DNA of 26,846 nt from Parachlorella kessleri (lineage: Eukaryota > Chlorophyta > Trebouxiophyceae > Chlorellales > Chlorellaceae), in the NCBI GenBank assembly GCA_001598975.1, contig BBXU01000702.1:1-26846 (forward strand), given 5' to 3'. Below, piece after piece: positions 18,410 through 26,846 of the stretch; positions within the stretch are counted from its first letter, which is position 1; every line of letters begins with the position of its first letter. The notes under the pieces were generated by a model that was not told the DNA's origin, made no database searches, and worked only from the letters and a program-made list of their open reading frames with translations. The position numbers and the translations under genes are program-made.

Positions 18410-21400
18410 ATGTGCAGTTTCAAGCCCGAGCTTTGGAAGTGGGAGACTTCTGATGACGCAGTGCGTGCCTACACGTTGTTCCTGGGGGTACTGGCAGTAG
18501 GCCTGCTGCCACAAGCAGCCTCCAACAGCTGGGCCTCCCTGCCATACTTCATCAGCCTGGCCAGCCTAACAATTTACATAGGAGCGCACCGGGGCCTCAA
18601 TGCCCGAGAGCGACAGCAAATTACCTTCAAGCAGGTGCGCAGGCAGCGTCGAGAATTGTGGCGCTGCGGTGTGTTTGGGGGTGGGGGTGGGTGGGTGGGG
18701 AGGGGGAGGGGGTCCTATGCTGGGTTGAACCCAGTCTCCATACAGTTTCATTGCGTAGTTCCAGGCCGTAGTTCATGGTCTATATCACACTACTGCCATC
18801 CCATATGGCGGCTCGCTGGGGGTTGTGAGCAACGGTACCTTGGCAGGCTCCACAGTTGACTGCTGCCCTGCACATTGCCTGCATGCATTTGAACCCACTA
18901 ACTGCAAGGTCTTCCATACAGGGTGCGCTGGCGCCCCTCGCGGCTTCTGCTGCCCTCTTTGGCGGCTACCTGCTGGTCAAGTACCTGCCAAACCTGAGCC
19001 TGCAGACCCTGTTTGACTGCTACTTCTGGCTGCTGGGCAGCATCGCGGTCGCGGGCGCGCTGGCAGCGCCGGCACGGACGCTGGTGAGTGAGTGGGAGCA
19101 GGGGAGCTTTGTGGACGGTCCTCCCGGTGTGGTGGGGACTGCTTGACGGACAGTGGGCAAGGCAAACTGCAGTGACATTGCGGTGGGTCACAGGACCCGG
19201 TTCGCCTTCCACCTGCAAAATCGTCAGTAGAATAAACGTGTTACGAGAGGGGCATCCTGCTGGCCTTGCTGTGCGACCCTCCTTTGCCAGTTCACACTTC
19301 AACGCCCTCACCTGCGTGAGGAAGGCATGCCACCTGCAGGGGAGGAAGGTGGGGCAGCCGGTGTGGCAGTTCCAGCTGCCCGGGTGGCTACAGATGGCGT
19401 CGGAGGACGGCAAGAAAGTGGAGCAAGGGGACGTGGCACTGACAGGTACCCGAATGGCGGCAGGGAACGAGGAAAGCAAGGAGGGTAGAGCATGTCTGCT
19501 ACCACATCCAGCCTGCAGCAGACCTGCTGGGTAGTGTTGGTGGTAGCATGTGGCCATTGACTTGAACGCTCGATAAGTGGCTGGCCTGCCTGCGTGCAGA
19601 CCTGCTGATGGTTGTTGTGGCGGTGGCGGCTGCTTCGGGGGATGTCGCTGCCCACCACACCAACCACACACTCAACAACCTGCTGGCCTGCCTCATTGCT
19701 GCGGACATCTTGCAGGTGGGTGGGTGAGTGGGTGGGTGGGTTAGTGATCCCCAGGAAGGGGCCCATGACAGATGGTCTGTCAAGCTTGAGTAGTCTGAGG
19801 GGTTGGCAATGGGGTGGTAATCGATGGCCAGGAAGTTGGCTGTGGCTGGGGGGATGCGTTGGATCAGTGTCACAGAGGAGCCCCCGTGGCTGGACATGCC
19901 ATTGAAGGAGCAAGGCAGTCCGTGCTGTCACGCTGGTAAGCCAGTCAGGCAGCATTGCGGTGTGTTACTTGCATGGTCACTTTGCCTTAAGTGCAGTGAG
20001 CCAGCTCCCAAGGACTGGGCCTGTGGTGGAGCTCAGCATGCTGCCTTGCAACACCCAGGCCTGGCATGCACCTTGTGTAAGCAAAGAGCGCAGCCTGCAA
20101 AATATTGCCCGGGGCTTCTGCCCCGCCCCCCCGCCTTCCCCCCCATGAGGAACCCCTTCACAAATGCCAGCACCGCAGTCCACTACAAGTACCACGATTC
20201 TCAGCCTGTTGAGCGTTGACGTCCCCGCTGGCCCCTGCGACCCCCCCCCCCCCCCCCTTTGCAGCTTGTGGGCCTCAAGTCCTTCCGGGTGGCCGCTGTG
20301 CTCCTGCTGGGCCTGCTGGCCTACGACGTGTTCTGGGTCTTTGGCAGCCCCAGCGTGATTGGCGAGAACGTGATGCTGACGGTGGCAACCTCAGGTGACC
20401 CTTGGCCCCCCCCCTGCTCTGCTTGGCGCGCCCGGTAGAGGCTGGGGTTGCAGGAAGGGGCAGACGGCACATTGTGGGTTAGGTTCTGACATGGGCTATT
20501 TAGCATGTTGTATCGGTTGACAGAGGCTGCCTTTGGCCTGACCGAAGAGTGTCTGACGGTCGGCGTTGGCAACGGTCGTGGTGAAAGCCGCAGATAGACA
20601 CTTAGCCGTAAAGATGGATTGGCCTGCTAACCCTTGCGTGCGCTCACCAAGTGCCATGGAACCTCCAAGCTTGTTCCCTGCAGACGTGCTGACCGGACCC
20701 ATCAGGCTGCTGTTCCCCAGGATTCCTGGCTCCGTGACCGAGGCCTCCTTCTTCCCCTTCAGCCTCCTAGGTGCGGTACACTGCCTTGTGCCGCCTATGC
20801 ATCCCTATTAATACTAAGAAAGCATCGCTGGGGCGTTGTGTCCACAGGCAGGCGGGGCAATGGCTTAGCCAACGCGGTGTGTCAAACCGAGGTACTACTG
20901 GCACCTCCTGCGGCTGCGTACATGGCATGTTGCATGTTGGCATGTTGCGATCTCCATACAACTTCCGCAGGCCTGGGTGACGTGGCGGTGCCGGGGCTTC
21001 TGGCCTGCCTGGCCTTGCGGTACGACGCGTCCCGCGCCGTTGACATGCGTGCCCGTGGCCAGGCAGCAGCACAGGCCATCAGGGACTCCATAGCAGGGCT
21101 GGAGGTGGGTTACGAGGGGTTGAAATGCTCGACAAGCATGGTGCAAGCAGTGGCAGGTCTGCGGCCTGGAAGCAGCACAGGCTGGGCAGGAGGCCTTGCG
21201 GTGAGAGGCCCACTTTAGAGCCTTGCTGCAATCCCACCCCAAATATTAGACGTCGTCGGCAGTCTGGAGTGGGGTGCCCATTTGACCGGGGTCTTGAGCA
21301 GTGTGGTTGCACGAGTGCAAGCTGCAAGCCAGGGCGTGCTTGACCCACCATTTCGACGGTGCAACCCTGCCCTGCAGGAGAACCTAACCAAAGACGAGAT

Positions 21401-22562
21401 TGCACGGACCACCGGCGATGCCGCCATCGAGGCCTACAACCGCATCGCAGACTTGGAGCTGGAGCAGCGCAACCGCACGCAAGGTGGGGGCTGCAACTGC
21501 TTGAGGCAGGACCCCGCACCTGCACCTTGTGCCGCTCATTTGCATGCACCTTGTGCAGAGCACTGCCTTGCAGAACTCCGTGAGATGTCCCAGCTCACCC
21601 AGCTTTAATCACCATCCACCACAACCTCATGCAATTGATGTAAGGTACCACCAAGCAAGTGCCAAACGGGTTGAAGTGAAGCTGCTGTATCGTGTCCCTA
21701 GCCATCCTACGGTGGCCCCTTGGACCGCCTGACCAGCTGCCACCTTCCATGCTACATCCTTGCCAGACACCTCCGCAAGGGCAACGCTTGCCACCCCTTG
21801 CCATTGACTTCAACCGCAGTGTCACGGCCCGCCCCACCCAGCCTTCTATCACTCTCGCTGCCTGCCTGCCTGCCGAGTCTAGTCTAGTCTAGTCTAACAG
21901 CGTCCCGCCACCTGCCTGCCTGCCCAGGCATTTCAGCCAGTGGCAGCCAGGAGACGGTCTACCACGCCTCCGAGGCCGTGCTGCACCAGCGCACTTACTT
22001 CACGCCCACCCTGCTGGCCTACGTGGCGGGGCTGGGGGCGGCCTTTGCCGCCAACTCCATCACCCACCTGGGCCAGCCAGCGTTGCTCTACCTGGTGCCC
22101 CTTACCCTGGGGGCGGTGGCGGCAGTCGCGGCATCCAGGTGGGTGCTCCGGGCGCTGTGCTGAGCAGTGAAACATTTTTATTTTTTGCTACCCCGAGTTC
22201 AAATCTCTTTGCACTAGCTGCAATAGGCGTCAAGCTGTGGCCCTGGGCAGTGCAGCCGCGCCGGGTTAACTTGGTACCGCTCACCGGGGAGCGGTGGCTG
22301 CATGAGCCGCGTCCAGGGGTGTGTGGGGGTTGTGAGAAGTGCTTCCGTGGTGGGTAGGTTAGTGGAGATGCGGAGTGGTGCACCGTGTGTGGCGCTGGGA
22401 TGCTGTGTGCATGCTGTGGCCAGGGCCACGTGTGGTGACGAGCCACGGGAGTGCTGGTGCTTGCAAATCCTTTCAGCACCTGCAACGTGCCGTGTGCGCA
22501 GGGGTGAGCTGGACAAGATCCACTCTTTCACGGACACTGCAGCCAAGGGAAACCGGAAGTAA
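18410..22562 (+). CDS. SPP: Signal peptide peptidase (intramembrane aspartyl protease)
   Basis: Multi-pass protease of the presenilin/SPP family that cleaves leftover signal peptides and other type II membrane segments, usually in the endoplasmic reticulum. Eleven exons join in phase to 465 residues: 18410-18634, 18765-18824, 18922-19083, 19340-19445, 19600-19715, 20265-20394, 20684-20770, 20971-21104, 21378-21483, 21928-22138 and 22502-22562. All three catalytic signatures are present: YDVFWVF (243-249, Asp244), GLGD (296-299, Asp299) and QPALLYLVP (425-433). N-terminal membrane helices and the plant-like TIYIGAHRGLNARERQQ support the start at 18410. About 70 extra, mostly charged residues lie between the GLGD helix and the next membrane segment (roughly 320-396), covering all of exon 9; ordinary SPPs have only a short loop there. 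The C-terminus KGNRK is basic but not a canonical KKXX signal. Exon 2 is the least certain. Confidence 0.93.
18674..18714 (+). repeat. G-run tract with quadruplex potential in SPP intron 1
   Basis: At least six runs of three to five guanines separated by single T or A bases (GGGGG-T-GGGGG-T-GGG-T-GGG-T-GGGG-A-GGGGG-A-GGGGG) lie 40 to 80 bases inside the first SPP intron, on the transcribed-sense strand. This pattern is favourable for a four-stranded G structure in the RNA. Confidence 0.8.
20241..20257 (+). repeat. C17 homopolymer serving as pyrimidine tract of SPP exon 6
   Basis: Seventeen consecutive cytosines are followed by TTTGCAG and the exon start at 20265, so the homopolymer occupies the place of the polypyrimidine tract. 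Length errors in sequencing are possible here, but they would not affect the reading frame because the run is intronic. Confidence 0.9.
21876..21895 (+). repeat. (AGTCT)4 pentanucleotide repeat in SPP intron 9
   Basis: Four perfect AGTCT units sit between two CCTGCCTGCC tracts, 32 bases before the exon 10 acceptor. Confidence 0.9.
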
Positions 22563-23857
22563 GGACTGGGCAGCAGGCCCGGCCTTGTCAGGATTCGCTG
22601 TGGGCCAGGTGCCCCACTGTACCCTTGTGAGCCTAGTCTATAGAGGTTCCCTGTGTAAGGGGGGGAGCTCTAGTTGTTGGCTGTGTGATATTTGGTTCGT
22701 GGTATGCGTCCGGATCCTAGCAGGCTGCAGCCTGATGTCAAACCTCTGGTGTCTGTGTCTGGTGGCCTCCAGGTGTGAAGAGCACTTGGGACAAACCTAT
22801 CTGCTGAAATTGCTCTCGCTCTTCTGTCTTTTCTCATTTCATTGACTCACTATACTATTCAGGGTTTGGTGGTGACCCTGAGAGGCAGGTGTGCAGGGCA
22901 GGATGGGGTGTGTGATTGCATGGGTATGCCAGTCAGGTGCGGGATTGCAGAAAGCCTGGTACTAAAGGTCGGCATTATCATGGCATTGCTTGCAGCAAGT
23001 GTCTCGAATCTTGATGGGGAATTGAAATCTAATTGTTGTACGACCCAGCACACCCTCTTGCTGTAGAGACTGTTGGATGCCTGGCTGCATCACATAAGCC
23101 ACGTCGACCACCCATGCGTCCTTTTCATGTGTTGATATGGCAGGCAAGGCGAACAGAGGAGATGTAGAGGGTTGACATGCAGTGACATTTGCTGGCCTTG
23201 ACTTCCCAAGTTTGGAACCTTACATCTGCAAGGGGTCGCTGCTGTGCAGCCTCTCATTGTTTGGAACTACATGCCTATTTGGCACACTAGATAACAAAAT
23301 TGTGACATCATCTGGAATAAAAAGGGGGCAGCTACATAATGCACAGGGCCCTCAGCCCACATATATAGCCAAGCCGCGCAAGGGGGCGCAGTATCATGAG
23401 GCCTTTCACACATACAGCAGCAGCAAACAGATAAGCCACCCAGCAGCATCCATTTGGCACAACCCAGGCCCCACTGCCTTGAGGCCCATACACGGTTGCT
23501 ACCAGTTTCATCGAACCCAAGTGTTCCATGCGTTTCACCTTCCTTCGTAAAGGCTGCCCTCCAGACGGCCCCGGGAAACCCAGTGGGGCCTACCCTCGCT
23601 ACATCACAATGCTTGCCACGAGGCCACCACGGCCACATACCATCGACACAGTAACATAAACTCGCGTGGGCTGTGGACTAGAAACCTGACAAGTCTCACC
23701 TCAAACGTGACTGAGCGGCCCCAGGTAGGGAAACGCGAACCGAGCAGGAGCAGCGGCCCCACCAAGCTAGCTTCTGTACCGTTAGGCCCCCTAACCCCAC
23801 CCAAACCTAGGAATGGGGCTCCCAGGCCCCCTGACCCAACACAGGCACCGTGGAGCT
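22563..23857. other. Convergent spacer between SPP and ferredoxin genes
   Basis: The two genes converge, so both 3' untranslated regions must lie in these 1.3 kb. I find no open frame with recognisable protein character, no RNA gene and no clear repeat. Confidence 0.45.
22654..22658 (+). terminator. Candidate TGTAA polyadenylation signal of SPP
   Basis: TGTAA lies 92 bases past the SPP stop codon at 22560-22562. It matches the green-algal polyadenylation signal, but only motif and distance support it. Confidence 0.3.
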
Positions 23858-25050
23858 TCAGAGCTTCTGCACGGTCAGGTCGGCGCCGACCTTGGCACGC
23901 GAGTTCCAGCCCTCGATGACCTGGATGCCCCACCCCTGGCTGTACTCGATCACCAGGTCAGACTGGGGCTTGGTTGAGCAGGGCAGGATCCACCCGGCCT
24001 GCAAGAGAGGAAGGGCAAGGAGGGGCGTCATTTGGTATTGGGAGGGCGGAAGTTAGGCAAGCTGAGACCGGCCTGGGCAAATGTAGGACGGCGTGGCATG
24101 GGCAGAAGGATAGCTGTGTCCCCCGCAAGGCTTGGCAGGGCAGAACGGGGCACAGACCCAAGCATGGTGTTCTACGACGGGCCCCAGGGTTGACCAGTCT
24201 CCGCTGCAAGCAGGTGGCACAGCGCAGGCAGCGGGAGGAGGTCTGAGCTGGAGACTCACCGCCATCTGCTCGGCAGAAAGCACGTTGCCGTCGTCCAGTT
24301 CGCACTGCCAGCTGTTGTCGATCTGGCCCGACACCAGCTTGCTCACGCAGCTGCCGCACACGCCACCTGCAAGGGGGAAAGCCCACCGAGCGCTGTTTAG
24401 CAGGTTGGATAGGAGGCAGGCTCGTTTTACTTGTGGCCATGCATTTTATGTCCCAAAAGTCAAGTCCTCCCAAACTGAATTGGATGCTACCACTTTGATG
24501 TTGAAGAATACCAGCCTTTCACCCCTTCAGGCAGTGCGAGATCAAGTTGGCTGCCCGCCCAACCAGGCAACTCAACTGCCAACCATGGGATTGCAACTCA
24601 CCCCTGCAGCTGGCTGGCAGGTCAATCCTGTTGGCGTCAGCAATGTCAAGCAGGTAGTCCTCCTGCAGACAATGAACACTAGGCCAGTAAGTGTTAGTTG
24701 CCCTCACAGGTAAAACATAGAAGTACAGTACATTGAAGACTTAGGTGACATTGAGGTGACATTGACAGGGTGGCATAGCTGACTTACAGCGCCGCACTCC
24801 ACGGTTTTCTCGGTGCCCTTGGCGGCGTCACGGAAGGTGACCTGTAAGTTTCGATATACGATGAGTCACCTTGCGGCTTGATATGTTGTTCTGCAGCCAG
24901 CTGGGAATACAGCACACCAGCCAACCCGCCGCCATCAGTGCGTATTCGACTGACCTTGTAGGCCTGGACCTTGAAGGAGCTGCGGCTGGGCCTCTGGGCT
25001 GCCCTGCTCTTGAAGGCAAACGCAGAACGGGTGGACATGCACTGCATCAT
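23858..25050 (-). CDS. Plastid-type 2Fe-2S ferredoxin with C-terminal extension
   Basis: Small electron carrier holding one 2Fe-2S cluster. Five exons join in phase to 152 residues: 25050-24955, 24841-24788, 24662-24602, 24366-24260 and 23998-23858; all introns are GT-AG. The first ~30 residues (Arg/Ser/Ala-rich, acid-free) look like a chloroplast transit peptide. The cluster site is LPASCRGGVCGSC (Cys69, Cys74, Cys77) with the fourth cysteine in GWILPC (Cys113). Spacing is C-x4-C-x2-C-x35-C; common photosynthetic ferredoxins have x29. The extra residues, including an additional Cys92, lie in the loop after VSGQID. A C-terminal extension of about 27 residues containing two Gly-Trp pairs follows the normal end at IEY. 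This resembles the FdC-type side branch more than the main photosynthetic ferredoxin, but I cannot assign the paralogue. Three in-frame ATGs occur in the first five codons; I took the first. Confidence 0.9.
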
Positions 25051-26359
25051 TGTGGTGTCCGAAGTGGCAGGCAATAAGTGTCGAGACTGGACTGGGAGGG
25101 CTGGGATTGGCTGCCACAACGGAATGCACTTAGCTTGCGATTGGGTGCGCGCCCCTTTATGCCACCCTATCCAGAAGCAGCTAGCTGTAACCCTGTCGTG
25201 TCCTGCTGCGGGCTTGTGGACGTATCACGCGCAGCAGTGGATGAATGTCGGAGATAAGTCGACTGCATGTCGACGACCCGTGATGCAGCCTCGTCTAAAA
25301 ATAGTGCATTCTACAGCAAATTGTGTATACTTAGGTATTTGACTAGTCTGGCAGGGAAGGTCCACCAAACTCGGGAGGACTGGTGATGGTGTAGACTCTT
25401 AGCACGTCATGCGAGCATCTTAGTTTTATACCCTGCATACCTCCTTGAGCTATTTAATAGTCACGCTGAAAACAGTAATAAACTGCATCAGGCGAAACTT
25501 TCTTGCTGGCTTCTAAAACCCAGGTCGTGACCCACCACTGCTGCCACTTGTGTTTGTAGTGGGTAGGTGGTAGCAGGTGAAGGGAAAAAAGAGTTTGTTG
25601 CTGCTGGTAACTATTGCTGAGGAAAGACATAAGGAGGGGGACAGCGGTGGCGGCACACCAGTAAGCCACCCGTTTCTTTGCGCCAGCCGTTCCATCAGTC
25701 AGTACCAAGTGTGGAAGGAAAGGGCTCAAGTGTCAGCAAGCCACTGAGCAGCTCTACAATGCCAGGCCCCCTGTGGTTGCTGCTTCAGTGACACAATCTG
25801 TGGGCCAGCCCCTGTGAGAGACGTTTTCAGCGCTTAGCCTCATGGCGTTTGGTAGCCTTGCAACCTGGGCGAGTCGGAGGTGCTTAACCTTGCCAGGCTG
25901 CCTGGTACCCACACACTGCACTACACCTACAGCACGCCCTCTCGTGGACTACAGCCCGCCCATATAAATCGAAATCAAACGGGGCGTCCGCATTCTCCAT
26001 GCGTGTTACTGCTACGCATGCTCAGCTGTAAGACCAGACCGCCAACACTACAAAAATACTGATAACCTGGGCGGCTAGTGCGAACCGCCGCATGCAACTC
26101 ATGACTGTGCTAGTGTACAAACAAGGAAAGACTCCCAAACAGAATCTGTAACGAGCAGTCTGCAAAAAGGGAACACAAAGCAAAAGACCAGCTTGCGGAG
26201 GTAACGGCTACCCTCGCTCCACCCACCTGACACCGAGGCAAGCCCGGAAGGGCGCTGGCTGCCAACTTATACCACCCACCCTGCTGCGGCATGGGAAGCA
26301 GGCACAGCACGGCACAGCACCGCAAGCAGCCACCCCCAGCATGCCATGTAGCAGGGCGG
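25051..26359. other. Upstream region of the ferredoxin gene and 3' flank of NOG1
   Basis: Both flanking genes are on minus, so this region should hold the NOG1 3' end and the ferredoxin promoter. A TATAAAA-like motif on minus near 25423-25432 is about 375 bases upstream of the ferredoxin start, rather far for a core promoter. No gene is recognised here; the open frames are short and lack domains. Confidence 0.4.
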
Positions 26360-26502
26360 TCACCGCCGGTCTGTGGTGCCCTTTGGCCGCTTGCCGGAGA
26401 AGAGGTGCTTGGGCTTGAAGTTGGGGACATGCCTGTCCGCCTCGCCCTTCCTTGCCGCCACGCGCGCTTTGCCGCCCTTGCCAAACAGCCGCTGCTGCTT
26501 GT
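26360..26502 (-). CDS. NOG1: Nucleolar GTP-binding protein NOG1 (GTPBP4), last exon
   Basis: The last 46 residues of NOG1, a GTPase needed for maturation of the 60S ribosomal subunit in the nucleolus. The exon begins after a GCAG acceptor at 26503 and ends at the TGA at 26360-26362. It encodes RKGEADRHVPNFKPKHLFSG followed by KRPKGTTDRR, closely matching the strongly conserved GEADRH...PKHLFSGKR..K.DRR terminus of the family. The GTPase domain and all earlier exons lie beyond the right edge. I could not place the preceding exon within 26503-26846 with confidence. Confidence 0.85.
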
Positions 26503-26793
26503 CTGCAGGCAGGCAGACACGACGCACCAGGGTCTGGTCGGCACGGCGGATGCAGGCATATCCAAGGCTGTCAAGAGCCATGCGGGCGGTACACGGTCAT
26601 GGGGCAGGCAGGTCGCAGCAGCCAAGAGCTGCTATCACATTTTTACTACTCATAGGCTACGCTGTGGCAGGGGCCCCGTCGAAATTGTGAGCGCAGGGAG
26701 GATGTATGTGTGAAAGGGGGGGGGCAAGACATTCTCCACCGCACCGCACTCTCTGCAGCTTCTGGCCAAAACCACGGCATGCAGATCAAGGTA

Positions 26794-26809
26794 GGGGTGG
26801 GGTGGGGTG

Positions 26810-26840
<31 letters not shown>

Positions 26841-26846
26841 GTGGGG
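26794..26846. repeat. (GGGGT)n and (GT)n microsatellites at the right edge
   Basis: Several GGGGT units (about 26794-26812) run into a pure GT run of about 30 bases (26811-26841) and end in GGGG. The tract probably lies in an intron of NOG1. Confidence 0.9.

Noticed and set aside
18721..18745. Possible tRNA T-arm (CTGGGTTGAACCCAG)
   Set aside because: The stem and seven-base loop geometry do not fit a T-arm, and no acceptor or anticodon arm is present around it.
22190..22215. GTTCAAATC resembling a tRNA B box
   Set aside because: Flanking bases do not pair into a T-stem, and the site lies inside an SPP intron without other tRNA arms.
26480..26530. Extremely short (25-base) intron with GTGCGT donor just upstream of the NOG1 last exon
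   Set aside because: Too short for splicing compared with the other introns in this window, and the preceding codons do not resemble NOG1.

Overview
The window looks like nuclear DNA of a green alga (Chlorophyta, most likely a trebouxiophyte or chlorophycean). The reasons are: intron-dense genes whose introns nearly all end in GCAG; GC-rich exons inside less GC-rich introns; an octotricopeptide-repeat (OPR)-like organelle RNA-binding gene of the type expanded in green algae; and a plastid-type 2Fe-2S ferredoxin with a transit peptide. I built the gene models by hand, joining exons where splice sites, reading phase and family motifs agree. No RNA evidence was available.

Layout, left to right. 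(1) 1-1767, minus strand: 5' part of an OPR-like gene, running off the left edge. (2) About 2288-3040: a satellite-like block with six direct copies of a ~65-bp unit arranged as alternating A/B variants, then an inverted and a direct copy facing each other around a short telomere-like CCCTAA tract. (3) About 3050-5238: a gene-poor stretch. (4) 5239-8051, plus: a nine-exon mitochondrial carrier family protein. (5) 8632-14130, minus: a 13-exon THO complex subunit 1 (THOC1/HPR1) gene, convergent with the carrier. (6) 14520-17068, plus: an eight-exon BAR-domain-like protein, divergent from THOC1 across 389 bp. (7) 18410-22562, plus: an eleven-exon signal peptide peptidase with an unusual internal insertion. 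(8) 23858-25050, minus: a five-exon plastid-type ferredoxin with unusual cysteine spacing and a C-terminal extension. (9) 26360-26502, minus: the last exon of the nucleolar GTPase NOG1, continuing past the right edge.

These are unrelated housekeeping genes: organelle RNA metabolism, mitochondrial transport, mRNA export, membrane curvature, intramembrane proteolysis, electron transfer and ribosome biogenesis. There is no operon or gene-cluster logic, and I see no CRISPR array, tRNA, rRNA, intact transposon or phage. The points most worth following up are the satellite/telomere-like block, the insertion between the GLGD and PAL motifs of the peptidase, the atypical ferredoxin, and at least two, probably three, GC-AG introns, one of which has a perfect palindrome between two competing donor sites.
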